Origin: Manihot esculenta
Lineage: Eukaryota > Streptophyta > Magnoliopsida > Malpighiales > Euphorbiaceae
Length of the DNA stretch: 64,000 nt
NCBI RefSeq assembly: GCF_001659605.2
Contig: NC_035173.2
Location: forward strand, 15,741,003 to 15,805,002
Reading direction: 5' to 3'
In this document: positions 51,943 to 63,065 of the stretch, piece after piece
How positions within the stretch are numbered: position 1 is the first letter of the stretch
How the letters are laid out: the number at the start of each line of letters is the position of its first letter
Made by a program: the position numbers and the translations under genes
Notes under the pieces: model-generated
The model's input: the letters and a program-made list of their open reading frames with translations, nothing else
What the model was told of the DNA's origin: nothing
Databases searched by the model: none

Positions 51943-53066
51943 TAACTCTTTTATTTAAAATATTTTCTATTTGTAAAAATTATTTTCGACGCAGGTTTCT
52001 CTATGTGGTCCTTTTGTGACTCGATATTCTTGCCTTTTCCTTTTCTTTAAATCTAATTTTTTCTTTCCCCTTCCCCATAAAAGACGATCTGCGTCAATTG
52101 ACTATCGATGAAAAAGAAAATGTTGTTGTCCCTATTAAGAGTTTCAGAGATATTTCGATCGTCACTTATAATTTCTATATGGTGAAGATATTTCTCACAT
52201 ACAATCCAATTAATTTTCAAAATATGTAGACCTCATTTATGAGGTCCTTTAGAGGGGTATTTATTATGAAATTAGAGGCAAAAAGATATCTGTTTCGATT
52301 TTTTAATAATGTTGATTTTGAAAATATAGGAAATGGAGGCTCTTGGTTGTATAATCAATTCCTGCTTGTTTGAAATGAGATACGAAGAAATGAAAATCTT
52401 CTCCATATTCCATTAATTCATTCTGATTTTTGGGTTCTGATTAAAGACCTCCCATCTGGTTATTATAACGAGACGTTAGCTAAATTGGTCGGAGATTTTG
52501 TTGATCACTATAAAGAGTATGATATGAAAAATGCTTCAGCTATGTCGCCGGGCCCTATGAGAGTTAAAGTTTGCTTGGACATTCGGCAATTTTTAAAACG
52601 GCAGAAAAAGTTTATTGGAGATGATAGTATTGTATTTACCGTAAAGTTTTAATACGAAAAACTGACTATTTTTTGCTATCTATATGGGAAAATGGGTCAT
52701 GTGGAGACTTTCTGTGATTTGCAGCTGAGGTTGAAGAAAAAAGATATCAAGTTTGATTGGGGTGATTTCCTCAGAGCACCTATTTGTCGAAACCAGAGAC
52801 CGACAAGCCTATAGTTGCGTGATTCAGGCAATTTTGCTCCTCCAAAATTTATGGCAAGATTGACATTAACTAGCAATTTTGAAAACACTAATTTGACAGT
52901 ACATAATAAGTAATTCTTTTTATTTGGCAAAAGTCATAATATTATTCTAGTTAGTCATACTTTGGTTAGAGAATCTATTAGATCTGTTTGGGATGATATC
53001 TCTATTTATTTGATAAAATTTTATTAATAATTTTACTTTAAAAAAAATAAAAAACTAACTCTTTTA
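51943..53066 (+). mobile_element. LINE-like insertion carrying only an ORF1-type remnant
   Basis: The body 51954-53055 is flanked by the 11-base duplication TAACTCTTTTA (51943-51953, 53056-53066) and ends in an A-rich tail (ACTTTAAAAAAAATAAAAAAC). Variable-length target duplication plus an A-tail is typical of target-primed LINE insertion. About 52420-52800 reads a DUF4283-like domain and a zinc knuckle of the CCHC_4 type. No endonuclease or RT follows before the tail. Confidence 0.65.
52400..52910 (+). pseudogene. DUF4283 / CCHC_4-like ORF1 remnant
   Basis: The frame gives FWVLIKDLPSGYYNETLAK, then MRVKVCLDIRQFLKRQKKF, then a KF.YEKLTIFCYLYGKMGHVETFC zinc-knuckle region with one stop before it, and FDWGDFLRAP. 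These are the ordered landmarks of DUF4283 plus CCHC_4 nucleic-acid-binding proteins found in plant LINEs. Stops show it is dead. Confidence 0.75.
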
Positions 53067-55079
53067 TAGAAAAAAATTAATTATTATAAAATATTATTTT
53101 AATAACGTATATTTTATCATAATTTAATATAAATTTTATCATTTAATTATTCATTTCTACCATCAAAATTTATATTATCAATTATGAATTATAAATTTCG
53201 TTACCAAATAATTGACTATCTATTATAAAAAAAAATTAATTATCATATAATATTATCTTTTTAGCGATATATATATTGCCATACTTTAAATCTAACTTTT
53301 ATCTTTAATTATTCTTTTACTCATTAAAAATTTATATTTTTAATTACAAATTATTTATTTTATCATAAAATATTATATATTTAATGGCGATAATAAATAT
53401 CATTATTTTTAAATTATAATCATGCTAATAAATGAAACCTTTTAAATTATTTGTCATAATATCTATATATTTTAAATAATGTTATTTTATTATTAAAACA
53501 TTCATTTGGTGGTATTTTTATTTTTTATATAAAAATATTAAAAATAATACAATTTAAATTTAAATTACTTGTCATCATTAATAATATAATTAACTTGTTA
53601 AATAATATTTAATTTTGATGTAAAAATAAAAAATAAAAAATAAAAATAAAATTATATCAAAATATAATAGGAAGAAATAATACTAAAAATTATTAAAGAA
53701 AAATTATAATAACATCCACGCAATATTCAATTTAACAATCTAGTAAAATAAATCTAGTAAAATATCTAAAATGCCAAATATGTATACATTAATTGTTTAA
53801 TATTTTAAATTATCAAATCTTTAAAAAAAAAATAACATTTCAATCTTAAAATTTGAAGTATTAAGTTTTCATGTAAAAATTAAAACAAATAGAAAATTCT
53901 TAATTATAGCAATAATATATACATATTATCTAGAGGGAACTCAAAGTATATGAAATAGGATAAATTGATATAAAAAAAACCTCAACAAAACTACCAATAT
54001 AGGCAGCCAATAGAAGTATTAAAAAACCCACTGTTCATGCTCAATCTAAAAACTATATAAACAAATAGTACAAGAAAACCCAATTATTCTCAACAACCAA
54101 GCAAACAACTGTTCACAACTTACAACATCGCCAGTACACTCATGAACAACCATAAGCCAACCATTGTTATTAAAAAGCTCACACAACAAAACCAACAATA
54201 CGACATCTAGCCCTAATCATTATTCAGGAAAACACCAAACCACATTATTCCTATCACCAATAGACCAGCAGAACAAACCAAAAACTCCCTTGTAAGTAAT
54301 AATATACCTAGAAGCTTCAAACAAACAACCGTACTGGGAGACAACCTACATCATCCAAAGATATACCCATTTGACCAAGGCAATGTCTACTCAACTAATC
54401 CAACTCTATCACCATATTCATATACAATTAACAAGTGTCTCTTTTGTTACCTATAAATCTACCGAAAATTTGGTAGAATCTTTCCTAAAATTTGGACATT
54501 TTTTATTTTTCAACACAACTCAATCTAAAAAAAATATGCAATCATGGCCTGCACAAATTTTATAATTTCCTCTTTTACACTCCCATCAAACTCATGTGAA
54601 TTTTTCTTTTCCCGGATACTAACAAAACTCATACGAGACTTCCACAGCTAAAATAATTTGACAAAATAATCTACTAATTTATTCATTATCGTTACACTTT
54701 GCATAGAAAAACTATAACAATAGGTAATCTAAGAAGGCATTCTCTCTAAATTACTTATTATTGAATACTCTAATCTGATTCAAATAAAATAAACAATTCA
54801 AAAAATCCTTTAATGAACTAATTTTAATTCTTCTGAAATTTAAATTGGCATCTTTTAATGACTGTCATGAATAGTCAAAGCAATAAGCAAACATCTAAAA
54901 ATAAACTGGAATATAATAAAAGGAATAGCACATTTTGAACACAATGGTGAATATCTAGCAAAGCAAGAAACGTGAGACCTGTTCATGAAATTTTATTCTT
55001 GTAGAAAGCAAATCAACCGTATATTTACCGATCTCAGAACAAATCAGAAATAAATAAATAAGCAAATAAAAAAAAAAGA

Positions 55080-56060
55080 CAAGAAACCTTCATTTTACAG
55101 CAATCAATCTAAAAATGGAGAAGAACAATGGTTTAATCATTTGAAGCCGCTCACAACACAACTATATAGAATGCAATTGCGCACCGAACACTTGTAATTA
55201 AGCAGTTACCAACAATATATGTTCAAAACAGCATCACAAAATAGAAAATTAATAGGATCAACTCATATTTGCATAAACACAGTCCTAAGGGACAAAAATG
55301 CAAGGATTTGAAGTATACGCACAGTCAAATCTGTGGCTTTAACAAATTCCGAAGCTGAGTAGGACAAGCAGCTGGTTTGGAGTAGGGACGATTCAAACTC
55401 GCTAGAAGAAACAAAGTCTGCGACACCGTTGAGCAAGAGAAATTTGGTCACTGATATTGATTAAGAGCTTTGGGGACGCGATTATAGGATAATAAAGGTG
55501 TTGTGTGATTTCTGTTACGGAGGTAAAGACAATAGGTGTGCGATTGAGCTCTATGGGTATGACGTGCTTCTGGTCTATGCAGCGATGGGCCTGTGTTGCA
55601 AGGTGATGGCAAGGGGAAGGTCGACTCGCTGGTGCATCACCGTCTATTTCGCTGGTGGACGAACGATGATGTTGATGGGAATAGTCGGTGGTGATGAAAG
55701 GGCTGGGGCTGTATAGGTTAAGATAAATAGTGATTTGGGTTCTGTCAATGTGTGATTTTATGGAAAGGAAGCATGGGAATGATAAGCAGGATCTAGTCGT
55801 AAGCTGCTTCGGGCGTGAACTTGGGTCGTCGAAGGCACAATGAAGAGGGAAATGGGTAGGGGAGGAGCCATTGGAGTGAGGTCGGATGATGTGGTGGTGA
55901 GGCTAGCGATATGAAGCTGGGTCTGTTGTGGGTACAGGAATGTTGGTGAAGGAGAAGGTGGGTGTTGAACTTGGTTGTCGTGGGGTTGTTGGTGAAAGCA
56001 GGTGGGTCTCCTAGAAGGAGGAAGATGAGTACGAGTGTTTGGGGGATATAAGGTGCGTCG
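55080..56060. other. GC-richer noncoding block inside the CACTA-like element
   Basis: GC-richer than its surroundings, with short frames on both strands (minus 55263-55451, plus 55498-55716) and GT/AG-like signals on the minus strand near 55320-55450. I find no domain. It could be the old first exon and promoter of a lost transposase, or captured gene sequence. Confidence 0.35.
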
Positions 56061-57656
56061 TTTTGGAAATCAAGGGGTAAGGTTTTGAGATTAAAATAAA
56101 TTTTTTTTTTCTTTCACTTTTTTTCTTTTTTTTTTAAATTTAAATTAAAACTAAAATGTTAATTCATCTAAAATAAAAAAAATCAATAAAATATTAGAAT
56201 TAATGGCGAATGATTTGAAATTTAATAAAATTAATATTTTGTAAGAAAAATATAACTAACTAAAAATTGATTAGAATCTAAATTTAAAATCATTTTTTTT
56301 ATTTTTACTTTTTAATTCTTTTATCATATTACCCAAATAAAATATGGTGTTGACAATAGATATAATTGGAGAATGAAATTAAAAAAGAGAAATGGAGTGG
56401 GGAGAGCAGATGAGGGAAGGAAATAGTGACAATATGAGATGAGCACCGAGTCACAATACTATTAAAAAAAATTCAACCACAAATTTTACAAATAGTTTAC
56501 CTAAAAAAAAATTTCATTTAATTTCAATTTAGCTCCAAAATAAAAAAAAAATAAACCTATTAATTAAATTTTGAGCTAAATCAAGAAATAAATAAATTTA
56601 GTCTAAAATTAAAAAATTAAAGTACACTTAACTTGAAAAGATTTATTTTATCTATAAATTATAATTTTTTTTAAAGAAAAAGTTAAAATAAGCTCAAATG
56701 AATATTTTTAATAAATACAAGATAAAATTAAATAGTTATCATTAGACATATACTCTTACAGCTCTAGTTCTAGCATCAGCTCTACAATAGCATGTGATCA
56801 TCATACAGATAATAATAATATTACAGATAATGAATTTACTAATTTAATTTAGTATGTATATTTTATTTGAATTATTTAATAATTTTATTTTAATTTAAAT
56901 ATGTTATATAAATTTGATATATATATTATAATTATGAAATATTATAAGTTTTAAGGATATTTTAGTTTATATATAAATGGATTTGGTTCTTACATATATA
57001 GATGAATAATGTAATGTACAGAGATGATGATGGACATATATGAATAATATGTGAGGTGATGATGAATATATATGAATAATGTAATTTATTGACAGATTAC
57101 TAATATATTTTTCATTGATATTTCTATCAGAATAATTCAATTTTAATAAAAAATGAAATTATCTTTTTTCGGATTATAAATAAAAATTTTATTAGTGTCA
57201 ATTACGGATAATTTAATCCGTTATTGAAGTCATTGTAAAAAATATGTTATTTCACTAATGGACATGTGGTCCATTAGTGACTATAAAGTATATGTCCATT
57301 GTTATTATAAACGAAAATTTCTAACCAATTTGTTAATAAATTATTTGACTTTTCAGCAACGGATTTTTCCATTGTTGGTTGTAAAATTTTTTATAGTGTG
57401 TTACGATATAAAATGTAATGCAAGAAGAAAATGCTATCATCAAAGTTTATCCTAAATACATGTGCATCTGTTATACTACAAAAATATATAGACAAGAAAG
57501 AGTGATAGAGAGAAGGAAAATTAATAACAAGAAATCTAATCTTAATCCTTAATTTTTTTTTTCTTTTTGCCTGTTGGAATATGCATTTGAGACATTGATA
57601 TGGTTAAAATTGGTCTCCTATCAACGGTTACATTGATGTTGCTGGCCTCTTATTCA

Positions 57657-58907
57657 TCAACTGTAACCAGTATACTGACCATCTGATTGAGAAAGGCGAT
57701 CAGGTGTAAGAACTGCGTCTACTTGTGGCTCTGTCCCAACATATTGTTGCACAACCAACACCGAAACTGTTGCTGCAAAATCTGAAGAAGCAAGCAAATC
57801 TCCGATTGCTCCAAGCTCTGGACACTCACTCCAATCTGTAAGCCCAGCTGTGAGTGGTGATATCATCCCCCGTCCTCTACCTACTACAAACAAATCATGA
57901 GCATTAATATCCATTGCCCTTATTGCAGCTACTGTTTCCTCTCCATTGTTCACAATCCTTTCAGTATAAAACACAGACTCTTCATTAGCGTTTTGCATCC
58001 TAAATTCATTTACATATTCTTCATCCATTTGCTTCTCCCTTTGATCTTGTGTTTCAAATGTTAGTATTCTAGGGTCATTAGTATCTTCATTTCGTTGCCT
58101 CGCTGGTTGTACTGCATCCTCACCTGCAATGAATCGCATCACTGTTAAGCTTATCCCAGGATTCTCAGACATCCTCCATGCATATGATAGTGCTTCTCTA
58201 TCATCAGGTCCTCCAAAGAAAGCCACAGCTATATGATGAGATAGTTGGTTTGTGGCTAAGCGAGTAGAGCCACTGAGACCTCTGTCTACAAGAATCCCAA
58301 TTGAGCAAGGTGAGTTTGCTAATACATTTTGGTTGACCATTCGAAATGCTGGGTTCGTGGCTTCCATCCCACCATCCACTGTTTGTTGTTTATGGAAGGG
58401 AATTATTATAAAAGCAACCCTTTTGTCCTCTGCCAAGTTGCAAATGTCTTCATGCATGGTAGAGTATGGAGAAATAGCTGTTAAGGGTTGAACTGAAACA
58501 CAAACTGCATGTTGTTCATAATTTTCGAAGGCATTGATGATGTGATCAGATTGGGCTTGGGTTCTATTCAGGGCTGGACGACCAGATTTTCTACTGTTAT
58601 GAACTATTAGCATCGCAGATGCACGACCAGTGAGTTCAACTAGGTGGAGCACATAAACACATATAGGTGACCTTTTGGTTGGGTGTGAAGCTTCTAAGAT
58701 GTTAATGATTGTTGGAACATTCCGAGGAGTGTGTACACAAACTAGTATCCTAAACTCTGCATCTGGTTTTGATCTTTGAATCGTTCGTCTTTTGTATGGC
58801 ATGAATTTTCTTGCCGGCCTATATATTGCAGTGACAATAGGTGTTACAAGTCCAGTCATAACCACAGCTACAATCACCATAATCGCAAAAGATTCATCAT
58901 CTAAGAC
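57657..58907 (-). CDS. CHX15: CHX gene exon 3
   Basis: Begins after TTGCAG with the codons for VLDDESFAIM, encodes the last membrane span and the whole soluble tail, and stops with TGA at 57657-57659. Confidence 0.92.
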   Translation of the reverse strand, partial: VLDDESFAIMVIVAVVMTGLVTPIVTAIYRPARKFMPYKRRTIQRSKPDAEFRILVCVHTPRNVPTIINILEASHPTKRSPICVYVLHLVELTGRASAMLIVHNSRKSGRPALNRTQAQSDHIINAFENYEQHAVCVSVQPLTAISPYSTMHEDICNLAEDKRVAFIIIPFHKQQTVDGGMEATNPAFRMVNQNVLANSPCSIGILVDRGLSGSTRLATNQLSHHIAVAFFGGPDDREALSYAWRMSENPGISLTVMRFIAGEDAVQPARQRNEDTNDPRILTFETQDQREKQMDEEYVNEFRMQNANEESVFYTERIVNNGEETVAAIRAMDINAHDLFVVGRGRGMISPLTAGLTDWSECPELGAIGDLLASSDFAATVSVLVVQQYVGTEPQVDAVLTPDRLSQSDGQYTGYS

Positions 58908-60716
58908 CTGCAAGTCAATCATTAACATCAGTTTTAATTTGTCTTATCCTACTAGTATTGGATTTATTTCAAGAAATGTGAAGTCCCAACACCAAATAAT
59001 AATAGTAATAATAATAATAATTAGTTAAGCAAAAGTACCCTTTGATCCTTGCCAACATTGAGAATAATCATTTCAATAAGGCCTTTGGTGTTCATAAGCA
59101 AGCCAAGCGTGAGGCCTTCACGTATAGGCATTTGGTAAAAGAATGTGACAATAACAGTACCGGCAATTTTTCCAGCACTCCCAAGTATTACGACAAGACC
59201 TAAAAGTCCCCAAGTGGCAGCCCCATTAATGGCCCCTACATTTGTCTTGAGCCCACTCATAGCAAAGAAAAGTGGAAGTAAAAGCCCTGATACAAAGTCC
59301 TCTAGCTTTTCTATAAGAGTAACCCCAAGAGGTCCATTTGGGATAACCAAACCAAATACAAAAGCTCCAAACACAGAATGTGTCCCAATGGCATCTGTTA
59401 TAAAACCAGAAATCATTACTCCAGTGAGAATAAGACATATGTAAAACTCACTAAAGGTTTCTCCTTCTGGGGTTCTTCGAATAACCCATGAAATTGCTGG
59501 TCTAACCGCAAAGACACAAAACACCACAAATGCTACGCTGGAAAGTATAATCCAAACAGAAGCCAGAGATGCACTATCATTTTCAGCTAGAGCAATGGCG
59601 AAACACAGCAGAATCCAAGCAAAAATGTCATTGATAAGAGCTGAAGACAGGGCAATCCTACCAATCTCTGTGTTTATGAGTTTAAGCTCAGCGAGTACCC
59701 TTGCAAGCACAGGGAAAGCAGTGACTGAAAGGGCAACGCCTAGGAAGAGTATAAAAGTCCCTTGGTTCATACTTTGTACTGACTCCTTGTGTATAAGGAA
59801 AGAGAAGGCCAATCCAGTGAAGAAGGGCAAGATCATACCAGCAACAGCTATGGCCAAAGCCTTTTTCCCATTTTTTCTGATTACTGACGCGTCCATCTCT
59901 ACTCCAACAAGGAATAGGAAGTAGAGAAGACCCACGTTTGCCATTGTTTCAAGCACCATCACACTTCTTAAAGGAAATATTGTACTTGCAAATGCTTGAC
60001 TACGTCCAAGTACCGATGGACCAAGTATCACACCACCCTGTAAACATTTACTTTAAATATTTTAATATATTTATTTCAATTTAACATGTACAAATTCTAA
60101 CCTTTTTGTTTGAGAACTGTAACTCCTGAATAATTACCTAGTTATATAGATTAACCAAGTATGTAAATTCTAGTTGGTATTACGTACATGGGTTCATTCT
60201 GCAACTTCCATTGCAAAATAGGATATGTATCTTAAATTTACTTAGCATAATAGGATTGCTCTTTAGCTTCTTCAAAGTTTCTTATGATAGATATATCTTA
60301 AAGAAATTTCACTTACTTTTAATTGATAGATTTAAAATATGACTTTTGCCAATAAACCTTTTATTCTAAATTGAAACAATTGCAAGGAAAAAGCTTTAAA
60401 TTTCTAGAACTGCAATATAAAAGCTTATCGATATACAGGAACCAAATACAGTAATCAAATTTGAGGTGTCAAATGTGAAAGAGAAACATACCATAATCTC
60501 AGAAATAACACGAGGTTGCCGGAAGGGTTTGAGGATGAAAACCAGAAATCGTGTGGTGACAACCACCAACGTTAACTGCAAGATGAAAAGAGGGAGAGAG
60601 TAATCCAATGGATTATCACCTTGCCAGACACCATTGGTCGTTATCATGGTCGGTGCATAGCATACTATTGCGTCTTCCGACGAATTCCCTGCCATTGCAA
60701 GATTTGGATCACTCAT
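57657..60716 (-). CDS. CHX15: Cation/H+ antiporter, CHX15-like, 3 exons
   Basis: Complement of join 57657-58907, 59039-60037, 60492-60716: 75 + 333 + 416 codons, 824 residues. Monovalent cation/H+ exchanger of the CPA2 family, predicted to act in an endomembrane or the plasma membrane in K+ and pH balance. Residues about 35-440 are the antiporter domain with many membrane spans. Seen in it: PFRQPRVISEI, GGVILGPSVLGRS, FLVGVEMD, GVALSVTAFPVLAR, an Asn-Asp pair at about 211-212 (SSALINDIFAW) and TDAIGTHSVFGAFVFGL. The long soluble tail carries VCVHTPRNVP, VYVLHLVELTGRASAML and SECPELGAIGDLLAS, typical of CHX C-terminal regulatory parts. All introns are GT-AG in phase 0. The start is ATG at 60716; the codons just upstream lack another ATG. 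Subgroup CHX15 is by remembered family resemblance. Confidence 0.92.
59039..60037 (-). CDS. CHX15: CHX gene exon 2
   Basis: 999 bases from after TTTACAG to the donor GTACTT; it encodes nearly the entire membrane domain. Intron 2 (58908-59038) is 131 bp. Confidence 0.92.
60492..60716 (-). CDS. CHX15: CHX gene exon 1
   Basis: 75 codons, donor GTATGT. The N-terminus contains VWQGDNPLDYSLPLFILQLTLVV, the first membrane span. Intron 1 (60038-60491) is 454 bp. Confidence 0.9.
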
Positions 60717-61872
60717 TTTCTCCTTCAACGGCCAGCCCCACCACTACCTCTCTATTTCTTTTAAAAATATATATATATGTATATTTGTATACAATATTTC
60801 AACTTCCGATGTCGTCGTCGTGTCTCCGCCCGGCGGGAACCAACACCGCAGTTACTTGCATATAATTTGTTTTTCTCTCAACACATGCATATGCGTATAT
60901 GGAATGAGATTAAGATAGTGAGGAAGTTGTTCTGGTTTTGGTAAAAAGAGAAAGTTTGCTGTTCTTATGTTTGTTTGGAGATCAAGAAGTATTAGCTTTG
61001 GATAGAAAGAGAATGTTTATTGTTCCTATGTTTGTTTCAGAACCAAGAAAAGAGAATGCAAGAAGGAATTGACGAGTAAGCTTTAGCTTTGGATGGATGC
61101 CCGCCCCATTTGGTCACTCTCTGTGGTGCAAATCAAATATAGAGAGAAATTCTATTTTAAGAAACTAAAGTAAATGTAATTTCACAACTAACTACGCAAG
61201 TCAAATATATATTATATATATTTCTCGTTCTAGTAACACAAAAGCAGGCATCTAAATATCCTGTCAACTTTAACTTTGCAATATCAAAGTTAAAAGATTT
61301 AAACAAAAAATATATAAATATGTATTGAGTTTTTAAAATTAATTGTCTTTTATTTATGTGTCAAATAATGCAGGTCATAATTTATATTTAATAATAATAA
61401 AATATTTATATTATCACATTATCAAGAATATGCTACTTTTAATTTTGATATCAAATTAAAATAAATTTTATTTTAAATTAAAATATTTAAATAAAATCAC
61501 CAAAACATATAAACAATTAACTTTTCAAAATCGACAAGTTATTTTATTAAATATTGATAATAATTCCTTATATAGCATTTTATAAATATATCAGACTTCT
61601 ATTAAAAAAACGAATTTTCTTATGCATCCTTTTTATATTTTAATGAAAGTAATATGGTAAAATTAAAATAACTAAATGAAAATATCTATTTCGATAGTGA
61701 AGGACGTATTTTTATTTTGTATATAAATATATATTTTTATTTAGAAATAAAAAATTAAATTTTAATTATAAAATATCACATGTATTTTAAGTTGATAAAT
61801 TTTATTTAATAATTTGTAATTAAATTAATTTCACTAATAAACCATTTAAATACTTTTTATATAAATTGATCG
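60717..61872 (-). promoter_or_regulatory. Upstream region of the CHX gene
   Basis: On the minus strand a TATA-like run (ATATATATATATTTTT, about 60764-60790) lies 50-75 bases before the ATG. Further out it is AT-rich single-copy-looking DNA up to the Ty3 remnant near 61870. Confidence 0.4.
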
Positions 61873-62331
61873 ATTAAAAAATGTTATGTAACTCAATTAA
61901 AACGGATATAAGTTAACCAATAAAATAGTGACACTTGTTAAAAGGCAATTGGGGCTCCTCCTCCCAAATTCTCTATAAATAAAGAGATTTTACTTCTCAA
62001 AGGAAACTTGAAGAATAAGTTTCAAGGTGCAGAAACTCGATTAAGTCTCAAGGTGTAGAAGCTTTGTCAAGGCTACAAGTTACCAACTTGATAAAACTTT
62101 TACTCAAATTTCAAGATTATCTATTCTACAAGTCATTCTCCAAATCGGAGAAGTCCTCCGCTGATTCAAGAATAAGTTTTTCAAACCCTTGAATCACAAA
62201 AATCAAAGGATCAAATTTTTTTATCTTAAGAAATTCATTATTAGAGATCGAACATCATTTTGTTTTATTAAATTGATATTTATACACATTTTTTCTTATC
62301 TTTAATTTTAAACACAAACTTTGTGTGTGCA
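61873..62331 (+). mobile_element. LTR of a Ty3 element upstream of CHX
   Basis: CTCTATAAATAAAG near 61971 is a good TATA box, followed by repeated TCAAGGTG(C/T)AGAA wording. The end GTGTGTGCA at 62331 is followed by a primer-site-like TGGCACACCTAATAGGGC (62338-62355). The left end is a guess. Confidence 0.55.
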
Positions 62332-62394
62332 AATTTCTGGCACACCTAATAGGGCCTCTCTACCTTTCATCTTTTTCCTTTATCAATTCTCATA

Positions 62395-63065
62395 GCTCCA
62401 TAGAGAAACACACCTACCAGTTTCACTATCCCTTCAATTATTGATGCTAGCCCTATTACTAATATCAAAGAAAGATCAATTGAAGATGTTTATGTATAGA
62501 GCACATCTATGCTCCAGGCACAAATTGCTCTGCAAAATGCAAATGAGCAGTCATGTGCAACTATTGAGACTTCTAACAAATCTAAGAAATCTAATGTCAT
62601 GACTATCATGATGGTGAACACAGCGTCTATAGACAATTAGATTGCTTATTTTATGAGCAAAATGGATGGATTGACTGAGAAAAAATCAATTACTACCAAG
62701 GAACCTGAAATGCAAATTTACAAGAAGGCATGCAGAGTTCCACCACTACTGATGCAAAAAGCTTACAAATTGTTACTGGTTGCTGGATTCCTTTGAACCA
62801 ACTCAAGGATACTATCAAGGAGGCTATCAAGGATCAAGTGGAAAGTACCACTCAACTTGTTTAGACATATGCTAAGCCTTACCCCCAAAGGATCGATCTC
62901 ATGAAGATACTTGCTAACTATCAACTCTAAAGTTTCAATAGTTTGATGGTAAAGGCAATTTGAGGCAACACGTGGCTCAATTTGTAGAAACCTGCAATAA
63001 CGCTGGTACTAAGGGAGATCTCATGGTCAAGCAATTTATTCGATCATTGAAAGAAAATGACTTTG
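62395..63065 (+). pseudogene. Ty3 gag remnant
   Basis: In shifting frames it reads a Thr/Ser-rich start, MSKMDGLTEKK, VTGWIPLNQL-like wording in another frame, and, near 62940-63060, FDGKGNLRQHVAQFVETCNNAG and DLMVKQFIRSLK, the start of a known Ty3 gag core. It is cut at 63065 by the next LTR. Confidence 0.75.

Larger units (their letters stand above)
51598..57398. mobile_element. Probable non-autonomous CACTA-type element
   Basis: Termini CACTATAAAAAATTACA at 51598 and, inverted, TGTAAAATTTTTTATAGTG ending at 57398: 14 bases identical from the tip. The flanking 3-base target sites would be TAT and TGT, one base different. The right end has subterminal repeats around GGTCCATTAGTGACTATAAAG and AACGGATTTTTCCATTG. 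The inside holds AT-rich near-tandem units of about 165 bases (51740-51960 and 53060-53400), a GC-richer noncoding block (55080-56060) and a LINE-like insertion. There is no transposase. The call rests on the termini. Confidence 0.55.

Noticed and set aside
59145..59444. Plus-strand frames inside the CHX gene
   Set aside because: Antisense shadows of exon 2.
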